Below are positions 24,046 through 33,678 of a stretch of DNA of 55,424 bases, piece after piece. Position numbers and translations under genes: made by a program. The stretch is from CALDSL01 sp039810245. Lineage in GTDB: Bacteria > Chloroflexota > Anaerolineae > Anaerolineales > Anaerolineaceae. Each line of letters begins with the position of its first letter. The stretch's first letter is position 1. The notes beneath the pieces are model-generated. The model was given only the letters and a program-made list of their open reading frames with translations. It did no database searches and had not been told where the DNA came from. The stretch is taken from contig JBDHWQ010000025.1 of assembly GCA_039810245.1 (NCBI GenBank), positions 1-55,424 of the forward strand, in the 5' to 3' direction.

Positions 24046-25158
24046 ATGCCAGAATATCAGATTTTCCGCGCCGAAGACCTCAAAGACTTTGTGGTGCGCT
24101 TCTTTACCCGGCTGGACGTGCCGCGCGAGCACGCCGAGACTGCCGCTGAAATCCTGATCGCCGCCGACCTGCGCGGCGTCGAATCGCACGGCATTATTCG
24201 CCTCAACAGCTATTACGGCAGCCGTATCCGCAAAGGCCAGGTGGACCCTGCCTCGCCGTGGAGCATTGTGACCGAGACGCCCACCACCCTGCTGATGGAC
24301 GCCGGCAACGGCCTGGGCATGGTGGCCGCCAAAGAGGCCATGCTGCGCTGCATCCAGAAGGCCAATCACAGCAATATTGCCATGGTCACGGTGCGCAACA
24401 GCAACCATTACGGCATCGCCGGCTATTACGCCATGCTGGCCCTCGAGCATGATATGATCGGCATCAGCTTCACCAACGCCCAGCCGCTGGTGGCCCCCAC
24501 CTACGGCCGTAGCGCCATCCTGGGAACCAACCCCATCGCCGTGGCTGTGCCCGCCGGCGCTGAGCGCCCCTACGTGCTGGATATGGCCACCAGCATCGTG
24601 CCCATCGGGCGCATTACTGTTTACGACAAGGCCGGCAAGCCCATCCCCGAAGGCTGGGGTGTGGACAAAGAAGGCAGCATCACCACCACGCCGCAGGCCG
24701 TGCTACAGGGCGGCGCGCTGATGCCCCTCGGCGGATCGGACATCATGCGCGGCTACAAGGGCTATGGCCTGTCGCTGCTGGTAGATATCTTCTCCGGCGT
24801 GCTCTCCGGCGCGGCCGTCGGCTCCGATGTCGGCCGTTCGCCCGACCCCAAGGCCGGGGCCAACGTGGGCCACTTTTTTGCCGCGGTCAAGATCGACGCC
24901 TTCCGCCCGCTGGTCGACTTCAAAGCCCAGATGGATTACCTGATCCACATGCTCAAAGAATCGCCCAAGGCGGCCGGGCAGGAGCGCATTTACATCCACG
25001 GCGAGAAGGAATTTGAGATGGCCGAGCGCTACAGCCGCGAGGGCGTGCCGGTGATGGTCGAAGTGGTCAAAATGCTGCGCCAGGCCGGTGATGCAATTGG
25101 CGTGCCGTGGGATCTGCAGCCTGTTCACCGCCGCGAAGAAGCCGAAGAAGAGCTGTAA
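24046..25158 (+). CDS. Malate/L-lactate dehydrogenase family oxidoreductase (Ldh_2 type)
   Basis: The product has 370 residues. The family's own NAD(P)-binding fold shows ADLRGVESHGIIRL (catalytic His region), DAGNGLGMVAAKEAM, VRNSNHYGIAGYYA, GTNPIAVAVPAG, VLDMATSIVPIGRI, GGSDIMRGYKGYGLSLLVDI and the C-terminal HGEKEFEMAERYSREGVPV. Members reduce or oxidise 2-hydroxy acids such as malate, lactate, ureidoglycolate or sulfolactate; the substrate cannot be fixed from sequence. The acidic tail EEAEEEL is unusual but short. Monocistronic. Confidence 0.9.
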   Translation: MPEYQIFRAEDLKDFVVRFFTRLDVPREHAETAAEILIAADLRGVESHGIIRLNSYYGSRIRKGQVDPASPWSIVTETPTTLLMDAGNGLGMVAAKEAMLRCIQKANHSNIAMVTVRNSNHYGIAGYYAMLALEHDMIGISFTNAQPLVAPTYGRSAILGTNPIAVAVPAGAERPYVLDMATSIVPIGRITVYDKAGKPIPEGWGVDKEGSITTTPQAVLQGGALMPLGGSDIMRGYKGYGLSLLVDIFSGVLSGAAVGSDVGRSPDPKAGANVGHFFAAVKIDAFRPLVDFKAQMDYLIHMLKESPKAAGQERIYIHGEKEFEMAERYSREGVPVMVEVVKMLRQAGDAIGVPWDLQPVHRREEAEEEL

Positions 25159-25172
25159 GCGTACCTCGAATT

Positions 25173-25209
25173 GCCATCGTGCCCCTCGACAGGCTCAGGG
25201 TACGATGGC
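25173..25209. repeat. REP-like hairpin, copy A
   Basis: GCCATCGT (25173-25180) and ACGATGGC (25202-25209) form an inverted repeat that extends inward with one mismatch, around CCTCGACAGGCTCAGG. The right arm and flank (ACGATGGCGTG then AAAACC) recur in copy B at 28873. Lies in the intergenic space after the Ldh-family gene. Confidence 0.55.
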
Positions 25210-25245
25210 GTGAAAACCAGGAACAAAAAATCATCCCCCGGCTGG

Positions 25246-25274
25246 TTGACATTCCCGGCCGGGCTTGCTATAGT
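25246..25274 (+). promoter_or_regulatory. Promoter of the PadR operon
   Basis: TTGACA (25246-25251), 17 nt, TATAGT (25269-25274): near consensus. Confidence 0.78.
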
Positions 25275-25276
25275 GT

Positions 25277-25297
25277 ATATGTCATTCGATGATATAT
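25277..25297. promoter_or_regulatory. Candidate PadR operator
   Basis: ATATGTCAT (25277-25285) and ATGATATAT (25289-25297) form an inverted repeat with one mismatch around TCG, directly after the -10 box. PadR proteins bind ATGT/ACAT-type dyads, so autorepression is likely. Confidence 0.6.
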
Positions 25298-25310
25298 GGT
25301 GTGAGACCCT

Positions 25311-25661
25311 ATGCCTTCTGACGCAACCCCGCCCCTGCAAGAACCCACCTTTTACATCCTGCTCTCCCTGTCGCAGGAAGCCAAACACGGCTATGCCATC
25401 CTCAAAGACGTGGAAGACCTCTCCAGCGGCAAAATCAAGTTGGGCACGGGCACGCTGTATGGCGCGCTCAGCCGGCTGTTGGACCAGGGATTAATCCAGC
25501 GCGTGGACGGCGCCGGCCCGGAAGATGATACTCACCCGGGTAAGCCGCGCAAGGCCTACGCGCTCACCCATTCCGGCCTGGGCGTGCTGCACGATGAAAC
25601 CGCCCGGCTGGACGGGCTGCTTTCCGCCGCTCGCCGGCGGTTGAAGGAGCTGCGCGCATGA
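25311..25661 (+). CDS. PadR-family transcription regulator
   Basis: The product has 116 residues. The winged helix shows PTFYILLSLSQEAKHGYAI, IKLGTGTLYGALSRLLDQG and the wing with RKAYALTHSG, then a short C-terminal helix. This is the compact PadR subfamily that often regulates its downstream membrane-protein gene. Its stop overlaps the next start (ATGA). It probably represses its own operon through the dyad at 25277-25297. Confidence 0.92.
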   Translation: MPSDATPPLQEPTFYILLSLSQEAKHGYAILKDVEDLSSGKIKLGTGTLYGALSRLLDQGLIQRVDGAGPEDDTHPGKPRKAYALTHSGLGVLHDETARLDGLLSAARRRLKELRA

Positions 25662-27082
25662 AATTGCTGCGTGCCCTGTATGCCGCCCTGCTGCGCCTCT
25701 ACCCCGAGCCATTCCGCAGGGAGTTTGGAGCAGAAATGCTGGATGTGTACGCACGCTCGCTGCGCGCCTCGCGCGCCGCCGGGCCGGCATCGCTGCTCGG
25801 ATGGCTGCTGCGCGAGACGTTTGATCTGCCCGCCAGCCTGGCGCGCGAGCACTGGTACGCGCTGTACGCCCAGCCCAACCTGCGTCCCAGCACCCAGAGC
25901 GGGCTGCCCGGCAACGCTCCGGTCGCGACACAACCCCCGCCACCACCGCGCGCCTGGGAAGTGCTCATGGCCGCGCTGCCGTTCCTGCTCTTCGGTCTGT
26001 TGATGAGCATTGGTCCGCTGGTCAGCGCCATCCTGGGTCGCGAGGCCGCGGCAAACAGCAGCATATCCAGGCTGACCTACCTGCTCCTGCTGCCGGTCGT
26101 GGTAGCGCTGCCGCTCTCGCTGTGGAAGCACCGCCAGATATGGACCGCGAGCTGGTACATCGTGTACGTACTGCTGGTGCTGATGGGCGCCGGGCTGGTG
26201 TTCGACTCCTCCATCGACCCGCAGGAGTTCTATGCCGTGCTGCTGGCGCTGGGTGTGGCCTTCCTGCTATATTACGCCGCGCGTGCCGGAGCCGTGCGCG
26301 GCCTGCTGGCCGGGCTGCCGTTTGCGCTGGCTGCCTGGCAGCCGTTCCTGGAAAGTACGCCTCACACGCTGATTGATCCCTTCCTGCAAGGCATGCTCTC
26401 GCTCGCCAGTTGGGTCATGCTGGGGCTGGTGGCCGCGCTGGCAACGCAGACACGCCGCGCCGGGTTGGGGCTGGCCCTGGCGCTGGGGACGCTGGCGCTG
26501 GCGGGCTTTGGCTTTGCCTGCCTCGGCATCTACCAGGGCGGGATGCTGCCTTTCAGCGAGCCAGGCCCCAGCCTGCGCGTGGCCGGTATCTACGCAGCGC
26601 GCGGGCTGCTGCTATCGGCCGCCATCCTGCTCGGGCCGCAGCTTGCGCGCTGCCTGCGCGCCGCGGGCTTCCGTACCGGGGCGCTGGGGCGTGCTGCCTA
26701 TCGCCTGGCGTTGCTGGGCATGGTGCTGCTGATCGCCGCGGTTCTGCTCAATATAAACGCCAACATGTACCTGGCCTGGGATGCCATGTGGCGGTTATCC
26801 GCCCCGCTCGACCGGCTGCTCTACGCCGGGCTGGCGGTGTACCACGTTGGGTACGTGCTGCTGCTGGCCGCCACCTGGCGCGCGCCCGGAAACCGCGATT
26901 GGTTCAGCCTGGCCCTGCTCTATGGGCTGATCCTGGCGGTGCTGCCGGCCGTATTCCTCGGCTGGCCGCCGCGCACCGGGCAGCCGGCGCTGGCGCTGTG
27001 GCAGATCACCTTGCCCCTGCTGGCCTGGATGGCGCTTTCTGTGTTGGTTGTCGCGCACACGGCCCGCCAGGAAAACACCTAA
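25658..27082 (+). CDS. PadR-linked multi-helix membrane protein of unknown function
   Basis: The product has 474 residues. The first 65 are cytoplasmic: LLRLYPEPFRREFGAEMLDV resembles the short YP-FR-FG-EM module found at the N-terminus of many PadR-linked permeases. About ten to eleven membrane helices follow from residue 105 onward. No ATP-binding or catalytic motif. ATG 25658 overlaps the PadR stop by 4 nt, so the two are translated together. It could be an exporter or sensor for the PadR ligand, but this is only contextual. Confidence 0.78.
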   Translation: MKLLRALYAALLRLYPEPFRREFGAEMLDVYARSLRASRAAGPASLLGWLLRETFDLPASLAREHWYALYAQPNLRPSTQSGLPGNAPVATQPPPPPRAWEVLMAALPFLLFGLLMSIGPLVSAILGREAAANSSISRLTYLLLLPVVVALPLSLWKHRQIWTASWYIVYVLLVLMGAGLVFDSSIDPQEFYAVLLALGVAFLLYYAARAGAVRGLLAGLPFALAAWQPFLESTPHTLIDPFLQGMLSLASWVMLGLVAALATQTRRAGLGLALALGTLALAGFGFACLGIYQGGMLPFSEPGPSLRVAGIYAARGLLLSAAILLGPQLARCLRAAGFRTGALGRAAYRLALLGMVLLIAAVLLNINANMYLAWDAMWRLSAPLDRLLYAGLAVYHVGYVLLLAATWRAPGNRDWFSLALLYGLILAVLPAVFLGWPPRTGQPALALWQITLPLLAWMALSVLVVAHTARQENT

Positions 27083-27193
27083 CATCTTTCGAGGATGCGA
27101 ACCTCGTTGGTGCGCCGAAGCGCACCCTACAGTTGCCGCGCCTTACGCATGCTCTTCATACCGGTGATAGCGCACACCGCGCCGGGCGAATCC
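27083..27193 (-). pseudogene. Short decayed echo of the GH13 gene 3' end, with hairpins
   Basis: On the minus strand this gap reads NEVRILERC and a stop, against NEVCILEQC and a stop at the end of the adjacent GH13 gene. At DNA level GAGGATGC-A-CCTC-TTGG recurs at both places. A frame stop a few codons upstream shows it is not coding. It also holds the perfect hairpin GGTGCGC-cgaa-GCGCACC, which can end transcripts from either side. Either a small tail duplication or a chance likeness. Confidence 0.35.
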
Positions 27194-28792
27194 TTAGCAC
27201 TGCTCGAGGATGCACACCTCATTGGGCGCAAGCAGAAGCATCGAAAACTGCTCGCGCTCCAGCGTCTCACGCTTGTTCGATAACAGCAGCCGCCAGCGCC
27301 GCCGGCTCAAATCGCCGCCCAGCACCAGGTTGTGCCGCCGCCCGCCAAAATTCATCGCCACCAGGATGGTTTTCTCCGCGTCCTGGCGCAGGTAAGCCAG
27401 AATGCGCTTCGGCGCGAAGTTCAACGGCTGCAGCATCCCGCGCCGCAGCGCGGGGATGGCGCGCCGCAGCCGCAGCAGCTTCTGGTAGAAATGCAACAGC
27501 GACGCCGGGTCCTCTTGCTGGGCCGCCACGTTGCGCTCGGCTGCGTTGGCGTGCAGTGGCAGCCAGGGCGTACCGCTGGTAAACCCGGCGTTGGCCGAGC
27601 GGTCCCACTGCATTGGCGAGCGGCAGCCGTCTCTCCCGATGTAAAACGGCCAGTAGCGCTTGCCAATCGGATCCTGGATCTGGCTGCGGCGGATGGGGAT
27701 ATCGCGCATGCCGATCTCCTCACCCTGGTAGAGAAACGGCGTGCCACGCAGGGTGAGCAGCAGCCCGGCCAGCAGTTGCAGCCGCGCGTCGTGCTCGCCC
27801 TGCCCGTAGCGCGTTCCCGCGCGCGGTACATCGTGGTTATTCAGTACCCAGGTTGGCCATGCGTCCGCGTCCAGTGTGGCTTCCCAGCTCTGGATGGCGC
27901 GCAGGAAGGCCCCCGCGCTCCAGCGCGTGCGCAGGAACTGGAAGTTAAACGCCCCGTGCAGCAGCCCACTCTGGCAGTAGCGCGCTGCCAGCTCGGGCGA
28001 CGACTCGAACGTCTCGCCCACCGCGTAGCGCTCCGGATAACAATCGAGCAGCGCGCGGATCTCGCACAGCAGCGGCTCCATCTCTGCCTGGTCCACGTCG
28101 TATACGTGGCGCTGGCGGTCAAAGCCACGGATGCCAGGTTTGGGCGGGTTATCGCGCAGCAGCGCGTCTTTAAAATATACGTTGAACACATCCAGCCGGA
28201 AGCCGTCTACCCCGCGCTCCAGCCAGAAGCGGAACACATCCAGCATGGCAGCGCGCACCGCCGGGTTGCGCCAGTTCAGATCCGGCTGCTGTTTATAAAA
28301 CATATGGAAGTAATATTGCCCGCTGGCGGTGTCGAACTCCCAGCCGCGCCCGCCAAACACCGACTGCCAGTTATTCGGCGGCCGGCCGCCGGGGCGCGGG
28401 TCGGCCCACAGGTACCAGTCGCGGTAGGGGTTATCGCGCCCCTTGCGCGATTCAAGAAACCAGGGATGCTGGTCGGAAGTATGGTTGAGTACCAGGTCCA
28501 TCACCACGCGAATGCCACGCGCGTGCGCCGCGCTCACCAACTGATCGAAGTCGTCCAGCGTGCCGTACTTGGGGTCAATGCCGGTGTAATCGCTGACGTC
28601 GTAACCAAAGTCCACGTCTGGCGAGGGATAGATTGGCGAAAGCCAGATGGCATCCACGCCCAGGCCGGCCAGATAATCCAGCCGGGCGGTGATGCCGTTC
28701 AGATCGCCGATGCCATCACCGTTGCTATCCGCGAACGAACGCGGGTAGATCTGGTAAATGCAGCCGTCGCGCCACCACAGGAAGTCAGTCAT
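27194..28792 (-). CDS. GH13 alpha-glucosidase / oligo-1,6-glucosidase
   Basis: The product has 532 residues. It starts WWRDGCIYQIYPRSFADSNG, as in GH13 subfamily oligo-glucosidases. The catalytic triad is Asp201 (GFRLDVFN), Glu260 (VGETFES) and Asp321 (NNHDVPR). DLVLNHTSDQHPWF and GDGIGDLNGI are also present, and a small C-terminal beta domain follows. No signal peptide, so cytoplasmic hydrolysis of imported malto- or isomalto-oligosaccharides is expected; trehalose or sucrose isomerisation is less likely. No sugar transporter is nearby. Confidence 0.93.
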   Translation of the reverse strand: MTDFLWWRDGCIYQIYPRSFADSNGDGIGDLNGITARLDYLAGLGVDAIWLSPIYPSPDVDFGYDVSDYTGIDPKYGTLDDFDQLVSAAHARGIRVVMDLVLNHTSDQHPWFLESRKGRDNPYRDWYLWADPRPGGRPPNNWQSVFGGRGWEFDTASGQYYFHMFYKQQPDLNWRNPAVRAAMLDVFRFWLERGVDGFRLDVFNVYFKDALLRDNPPKPGIRGFDRQRHVYDVDQAEMEPLLCEIRALLDCYPERYAVGETFESSPELAARYCQSGLLHGAFNFQFLRTRWSAGAFLRAIQSWEATLDADAWPTWVLNNHDVPRAGTRYGQGEHDARLQLLAGLLLTLRGTPFLYQGEEIGMRDIPIRRSQIQDPIGKRYWPFYIGRDGCRSPMQWDRSANAGFTSGTPWLPLHANAAERNVAAQQEDPASLLHFYQKLLRLRRAIPALRRGMLQPLNFAPKRILAYLRQDAEKTILVAMNFGGRRHNLVLGGDLSRRRWRLLLSNKRETLEREQFSMLLLAPNEVCILEQC

Positions 28793-28872
28793 GATTTGTG
28801 CACCCTCTGGAAGTTATCAGGTTGATTGTATCATATTGGTGCGTCACCATTGGCGACTGCCCCACCCACTCG

Positions 28873-28908
28873 CGCCATCGTTCGGGCCAGCTTGCCCGAA
28901 CGATGGCG
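28873..28908. repeat. REP-like hairpin, copy B
   Basis: Perfect 15-bp stem (28873-28887 with 28894-28908) with loop CAGCTT. Outer arms GCCATCGT/ACGATGGC and the right flank GTGGAAACC match copy A near 25173-25216 with one mismatch, while the inner parts differ. Upstream of the nusA promoter. Confidence 0.6.
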
Positions 28909-28926
28909 TGGAAACCTCTCTCACAC

Positions 28927-28955
28927 TTGCCGCCGACGTGATTCTATGTTAAAAT
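28927..28955 (+). promoter_or_regulatory. Promoter P1 of the nusA operon
   Basis: TTGCCG (28927-28932), 17 nt, TAAAAT (28950-28955). Confidence 0.55.
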
Positions 28956-28989
28956 AAGCCCTGTAATCGTAACGTTATGGTGAGCAACG

Positions 28990-29012
28990 AAAAGTGGGCA
29001 GCCCCCACTTTT
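28990..29012 (+). terminator. Attenuator-like hairpin in the nusA leader
   Basis: AAAAGTGGG (28990-28998), loop CAGCC, CCCACTTTT (29004-29012). The stem ends in U residues like a weak intrinsic terminator and lies between the P1 promoter and the nusA start, so P1 transcripts could stop here. Confidence 0.5.
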
Positions 29013-29017
29013 CTGCG

Positions 29018-29023
29018 TATAAT
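29018..29023 (+). promoter_or_regulatory. Possible second -10 box (P2) of nusA
   Basis: TATAAT, 27 nt before ATG 29051 and after the attenuator-like hairpin; it would yield a transcript that avoids the hairpin. No clear -35. Confidence 0.4.
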
Positions 29024-29050
29024 GGGTCACTTTTTTGGAGTAATGCACGG

Positions 29051-30940
<1,890 letters not shown>

Positions 30941-30960
30941 GCCGCGGATAGTGAGAACAT

Positions 30961-31272
30961 GTGAAGAAACCGGAGAAACGAGTCAAGCATATTCCGCAGC
31001 GTTCGTGCGTGGGGTGCAGGCAGGTGCTGCCCAAGCGCTCCCTGGTGCGCATTGTGCGCACCCCTGAAGGACTGCGGATTGACCCGACCGGCAAGCTGGC
31101 AGGCCGTGGCGCCTACCTGCACAACCAGCGATCGTGCTGGGAGCGCGGCATCAAAGGCGCGCTGGCGAACGCGCTCAAAACCGAAATCACCGATAACGAC
31201 CGTGCCCTGTTGCAGGATTTTTTGCACACCCTGCCTGAGGACACGGCCGTAGAGACCGGGCAGGAGTCATAA
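30961..31272 (+). CDS. ylxR: YlxR-family RNA-binding protein (DUF448)
   Basis: The product has 103 residues. The family hallmark RSCVGCRQVLPKRSLVRIV is near residue 14, followed by GRGAYLHNQRSCW. The Cys-x2-Cys and a later Cys may form part of the fold. YlxR proteins lie between nusA and infB in many bacteria and have been linked to RNA binding and RNase P. GTG start at 30961, 20 nt after nusA. No L7Ae-like gene follows, unlike in Firmicutes. Confidence 0.92.
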   Translation: MKKPEKRVKHIPQRSCVGCRQVLPKRSLVRIVRTPEGLRIDPTGKLAGRGAYLHNQRSCWERGIKGALANALKTEITDNDRALLQDFLHTLPEDTAVETGQES

Positions 31273-31458
31273 TTATCCACAAGGCGCTGTCATTGGCGCC
31301 CCCGCGAATGGGATTATGGACAACAACTAATTTTCGACCCAACTGACTTGCTCATCGGAGCGCAGACCTGCAGCCCGGCTAGCGTTTGCTCCAGCGACGA
31401 AACGTTACAGCATCATTGGGTCACATCCCCGCAAGGGTTGCATGTTTGGAGGTAGCAT
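31273..31458 (+). other. 186-nt leader between ylxR and infB
   Basis: No open frame and no strong terminator. GGAGC near 31357 can pair with GCTCC near 31389, and GGAGGT precedes the infB start. The length suggests an infB leader with its own regulation, or a removed L7Ae-like gene. I see no promoter consensus. Confidence 0.4.
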
Positions 31459-33249
31459 ATGAGCGAGACAGGGCGAAAAAAGATCGAACTCCCCGGCAGC
31501 ATCACTGTGCGTGATCTCGCGCAGCGCATCGAAACCAGCCCCATCCAGGTCATCAAAACGTTGATGTCCAATGGTGTGATGGCCAATATCAACCAACAGA
31601 TCGACTACGATACTGCCTCGATCGTGGCCTCGGAAATGGGCTACGAAACTGCCCCCGAAGCCCTGGACATCGTCGAAGAACAGGAAACGGGAGAAATCCC
31701 GCTGTGGCGGCGCATAATTTTGGATGAAGATCCCAAAAATCTGGTGCCACGCGCGCCGGTCGTCACCATCCTCGGCCATGTCGATCACGGCAAGACCTCG
31801 CTGCTCGACGCGATCCGCCACACCAACGTGGCCGGCGGCGAAGCCGGCGGCATTACCCAGCACATTGGAGCGTACCAGGTGGAGCACAAGAACCGCCTGA
31901 TCACCTTCCTGGACACCCCCGGCCATGCCGCCTTCACCGCCATGCGTGCTCGTGGCGCGCAGGGCGCGGATGTCGTTATCCTCGTGGTGGCCGCCAATGA
32001 TGGCGTGATGCCGCAGACGCGCGAAGCCATTGCCCACGCCAAAGCCGCGCGCGTGCCGATCATCGTAGCGCTCAACAAGATCGACCGCCCCGACGCGAAC
32101 CCGGATTTCGTCAAACGCCAGCTTTCGGATGCCGGCCTGGTCCCCGACGAGTGGGACGGCTCTACCCTGGTGGTGCCGGTATCGGCCAAGCAGAAGACCG
32201 GCATCGAAGACCTGCTCGAAGCCGTGCTGCTGGTGGCAGATAGCATCGATATCCTCGCGAACCCCAACGGCCGTGTGATGGGGTCAGTAATCGAAGCCGA
32301 GCTGGATAAGGCCAAGGGTGCGGTTGCCACCCTGCTGGTGCAAAACGGCTCGCTGGAGACCGGCGACGTGGTGCTGGCCGGCACTTCCTATGGCCGCCTG
32401 AAAGCCATGTTCGACTTCCGCGGGCGCAAGGTGCGCCGCGCGGGGCCTTCCACCCCAGTTTCGGTGATGGGTCTGAACGATGTACCCTCTGCCGGCGACC
32501 TGTTCCAGGTGGTGCCTTCCGAAAAAGACGCTCGCGTGATCGTGGAAGAGCGCAAGCAGCAGGCTTCGGCCCGCGCCAACGCCGGCGGCCGCGCCACGTT
32601 GGAAGAGCTGTTCGACCGCTTCAAGGCCGGTGAGATCAAAGAGCTGCGCCTGATCGTCAAAGCCGATGTGCAGGGCTCACTCGAGCCGATCACCTCATCG
32701 CTGCAGGAGATGAACAAAGGCGAGATCAAGATCAACGTGCTGCACACCGGTACCGGCAACATCACCGACAGCGATGTGATGCTCGCCACCGCCTCGCACG
32801 CCATCATCGTTGGCTTCAATGTCAGCGCCGATACTACTGCCCGCCGCATGGCCGAGACGGAAGGTGTCTCCATCCGCCTGTACGAGATCATATACCGCCT
32901 GATGGAAGATGTGGAAAAAGCGCTCAAGGGCATGCTGGCACCCGAGTTCAAAGAAACGGTGCTCGGTCGCGCCAATGTGCTGGCCGTGTTCAAGATCACC
33001 AAGGTGGGCAACATCGCCGGCTGCCGCGTCACCGAAGGCGAACTGCGCCGCAACGGCCGCTACCGCCTGATCCGCAATGGCACCGAGATTTTCAATGGCG
33101 AGGCTTCCTCGCTCAAACATGAGAAAGAAGACGTGCGCGAAGTGCGCAACGGCTTCGAGTGCGGCGTAGGCCTCAAGGGCTTCAATGATTTCCAACCCGG
33201 AGATCATCTGGAATGCTACGTGCTCGAACGTGTTGCCGCTATCGCCTAA
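31459..33249 (+). CDS. infB: Translation initiation factor IF-2
   Basis: The product has 596 residues. It has a short IF2_N domain (ITVRDLAQRIETSPIQVIK), then the GTPase: GHVDHGKT (106-113), DTPGHAAF (152-159) and NKID (206-209). Domains II, III and the C-terminal fMet-tRNA binding domain follow (GNIAGCRVTEGELRRNG). IF-2 brings initiator tRNA to the 30S subunit. The long basic N-terminal region of E. coli IF-2 is missing, as in other short forms. GGAGG lies ahead of ATG 31459. Confidence 0.96.
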   Translation: MSETGRKKIELPGSITVRDLAQRIETSPIQVIKTLMSNGVMANINQQIDYDTASIVASEMGYETAPEALDIVEEQETGEIPLWRRIILDEDPKNLVPRAPVVTILGHVDHGKTSLLDAIRHTNVAGGEAGGITQHIGAYQVEHKNRLITFLDTPGHAAFTAMRARGAQGADVVILVVAANDGVMPQTREAIAHAKAARVPIIVALNKIDRPDANPDFVKRQLSDAGLVPDEWDGSTLVVPVSAKQKTGIEDLLEAVLLVADSIDILANPNGRVMGSVIEAELDKAKGAVATLLVQNGSLETGDVVLAGTSYGRLKAMFDFRGRKVRRAGPSTPVSVMGLNDVPSAGDLFQVVPSEKDARVIVEERKQQASARANAGGRATLEELFDRFKAGEIKELRLIVKADVQGSLEPITSSLQEMNKGEIKINVLHTGTGNITDSDVMLATASHAIIVGFNVSADTTARRMAETEGVSIRLYEIIYRLMEDVEKALKGMLAPEFKETVLGRANVLAVFKITKVGNIAGCRVTEGELRRNGRYRLIRNGTEIFNGEASSLKHEKEDVREVRNGFECGVGLKGFNDFQPGDHLECYVLERVAAIA

Positions 33250-33261
33250 GGGAGAGACTGC

Positions 33262-33678
33262 ATGCCATCACCAATGCGATTACAGCGCATTGCTGACCGC
33301 ATCCGGCAGGAACTGTCGGAGATGGTGGTCAAAGAGCTGGGTGACCCGCGCCTGAGCGGGATTTCGATTACGGATGCCAAGGTGGACCGCGAACTGGCGT
33401 ACTGCGATATCTTTGTTTCGGCTGTCGAAGGCCAGGAGCGCTCGAAAGAAGTGATTGAGGGCCTGCAGCATGCCAGCGGATTCCTGCGCCGCGCCCTGGC
33501 CGAGCGCGTTGACCTGCGCGTGTTCCCGCGTCTGCGCTTTCACTGGGACCCAACCCCCGAGCGCGCGGACCACATCGAGCGGCTGCTGGCCGAGCTGCGC
33601 AATGAGAATGCACCCGCCCAGGATCCCGGGCCGCTGGACGGCGAGGAAGATGCAGACGGAGACGACGACAACGCCTGA
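33262..33678 (+). CDS. rbfA: Ribosome-binding factor A
   Basis: The product has 138 residues. The KH-like RbfA fold shows MRLQRIADRIRQELSEMV, LGDPRLSGISITDAKVDREL and LRRALAERVDLRVFPRLRF. It helps mature the 16S rRNA 5' end in the 30S subunit. The acidic tail EEDADGDDDNA is longer than usual. It follows infB by 12 nt, and its 3' end overlaps the nrnA start by 29 nt. Confidence 0.94.
   Translation: MPSPMRLQRIADRIRQELSEMVVKELGDPRLSGISITDAKVDRELAYCDIFVSAVEGQERSKEVIEGLQHASGFLRRALAERVDLRVFPRLRFHWDPTPERADHIERLLAELRNENAPAQDPGPLDGEEDADGDDDNA

Noticed and set aside
27332..28825. 497-codon plus-strand frame opposite the GH13 gene
   Set aside because: Antisense of a gene with an intact catalytic triad.
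31273..31458. L7Ae-like gene between ylxR and infB
   Set aside because: No open frame of suitable length in any phase.
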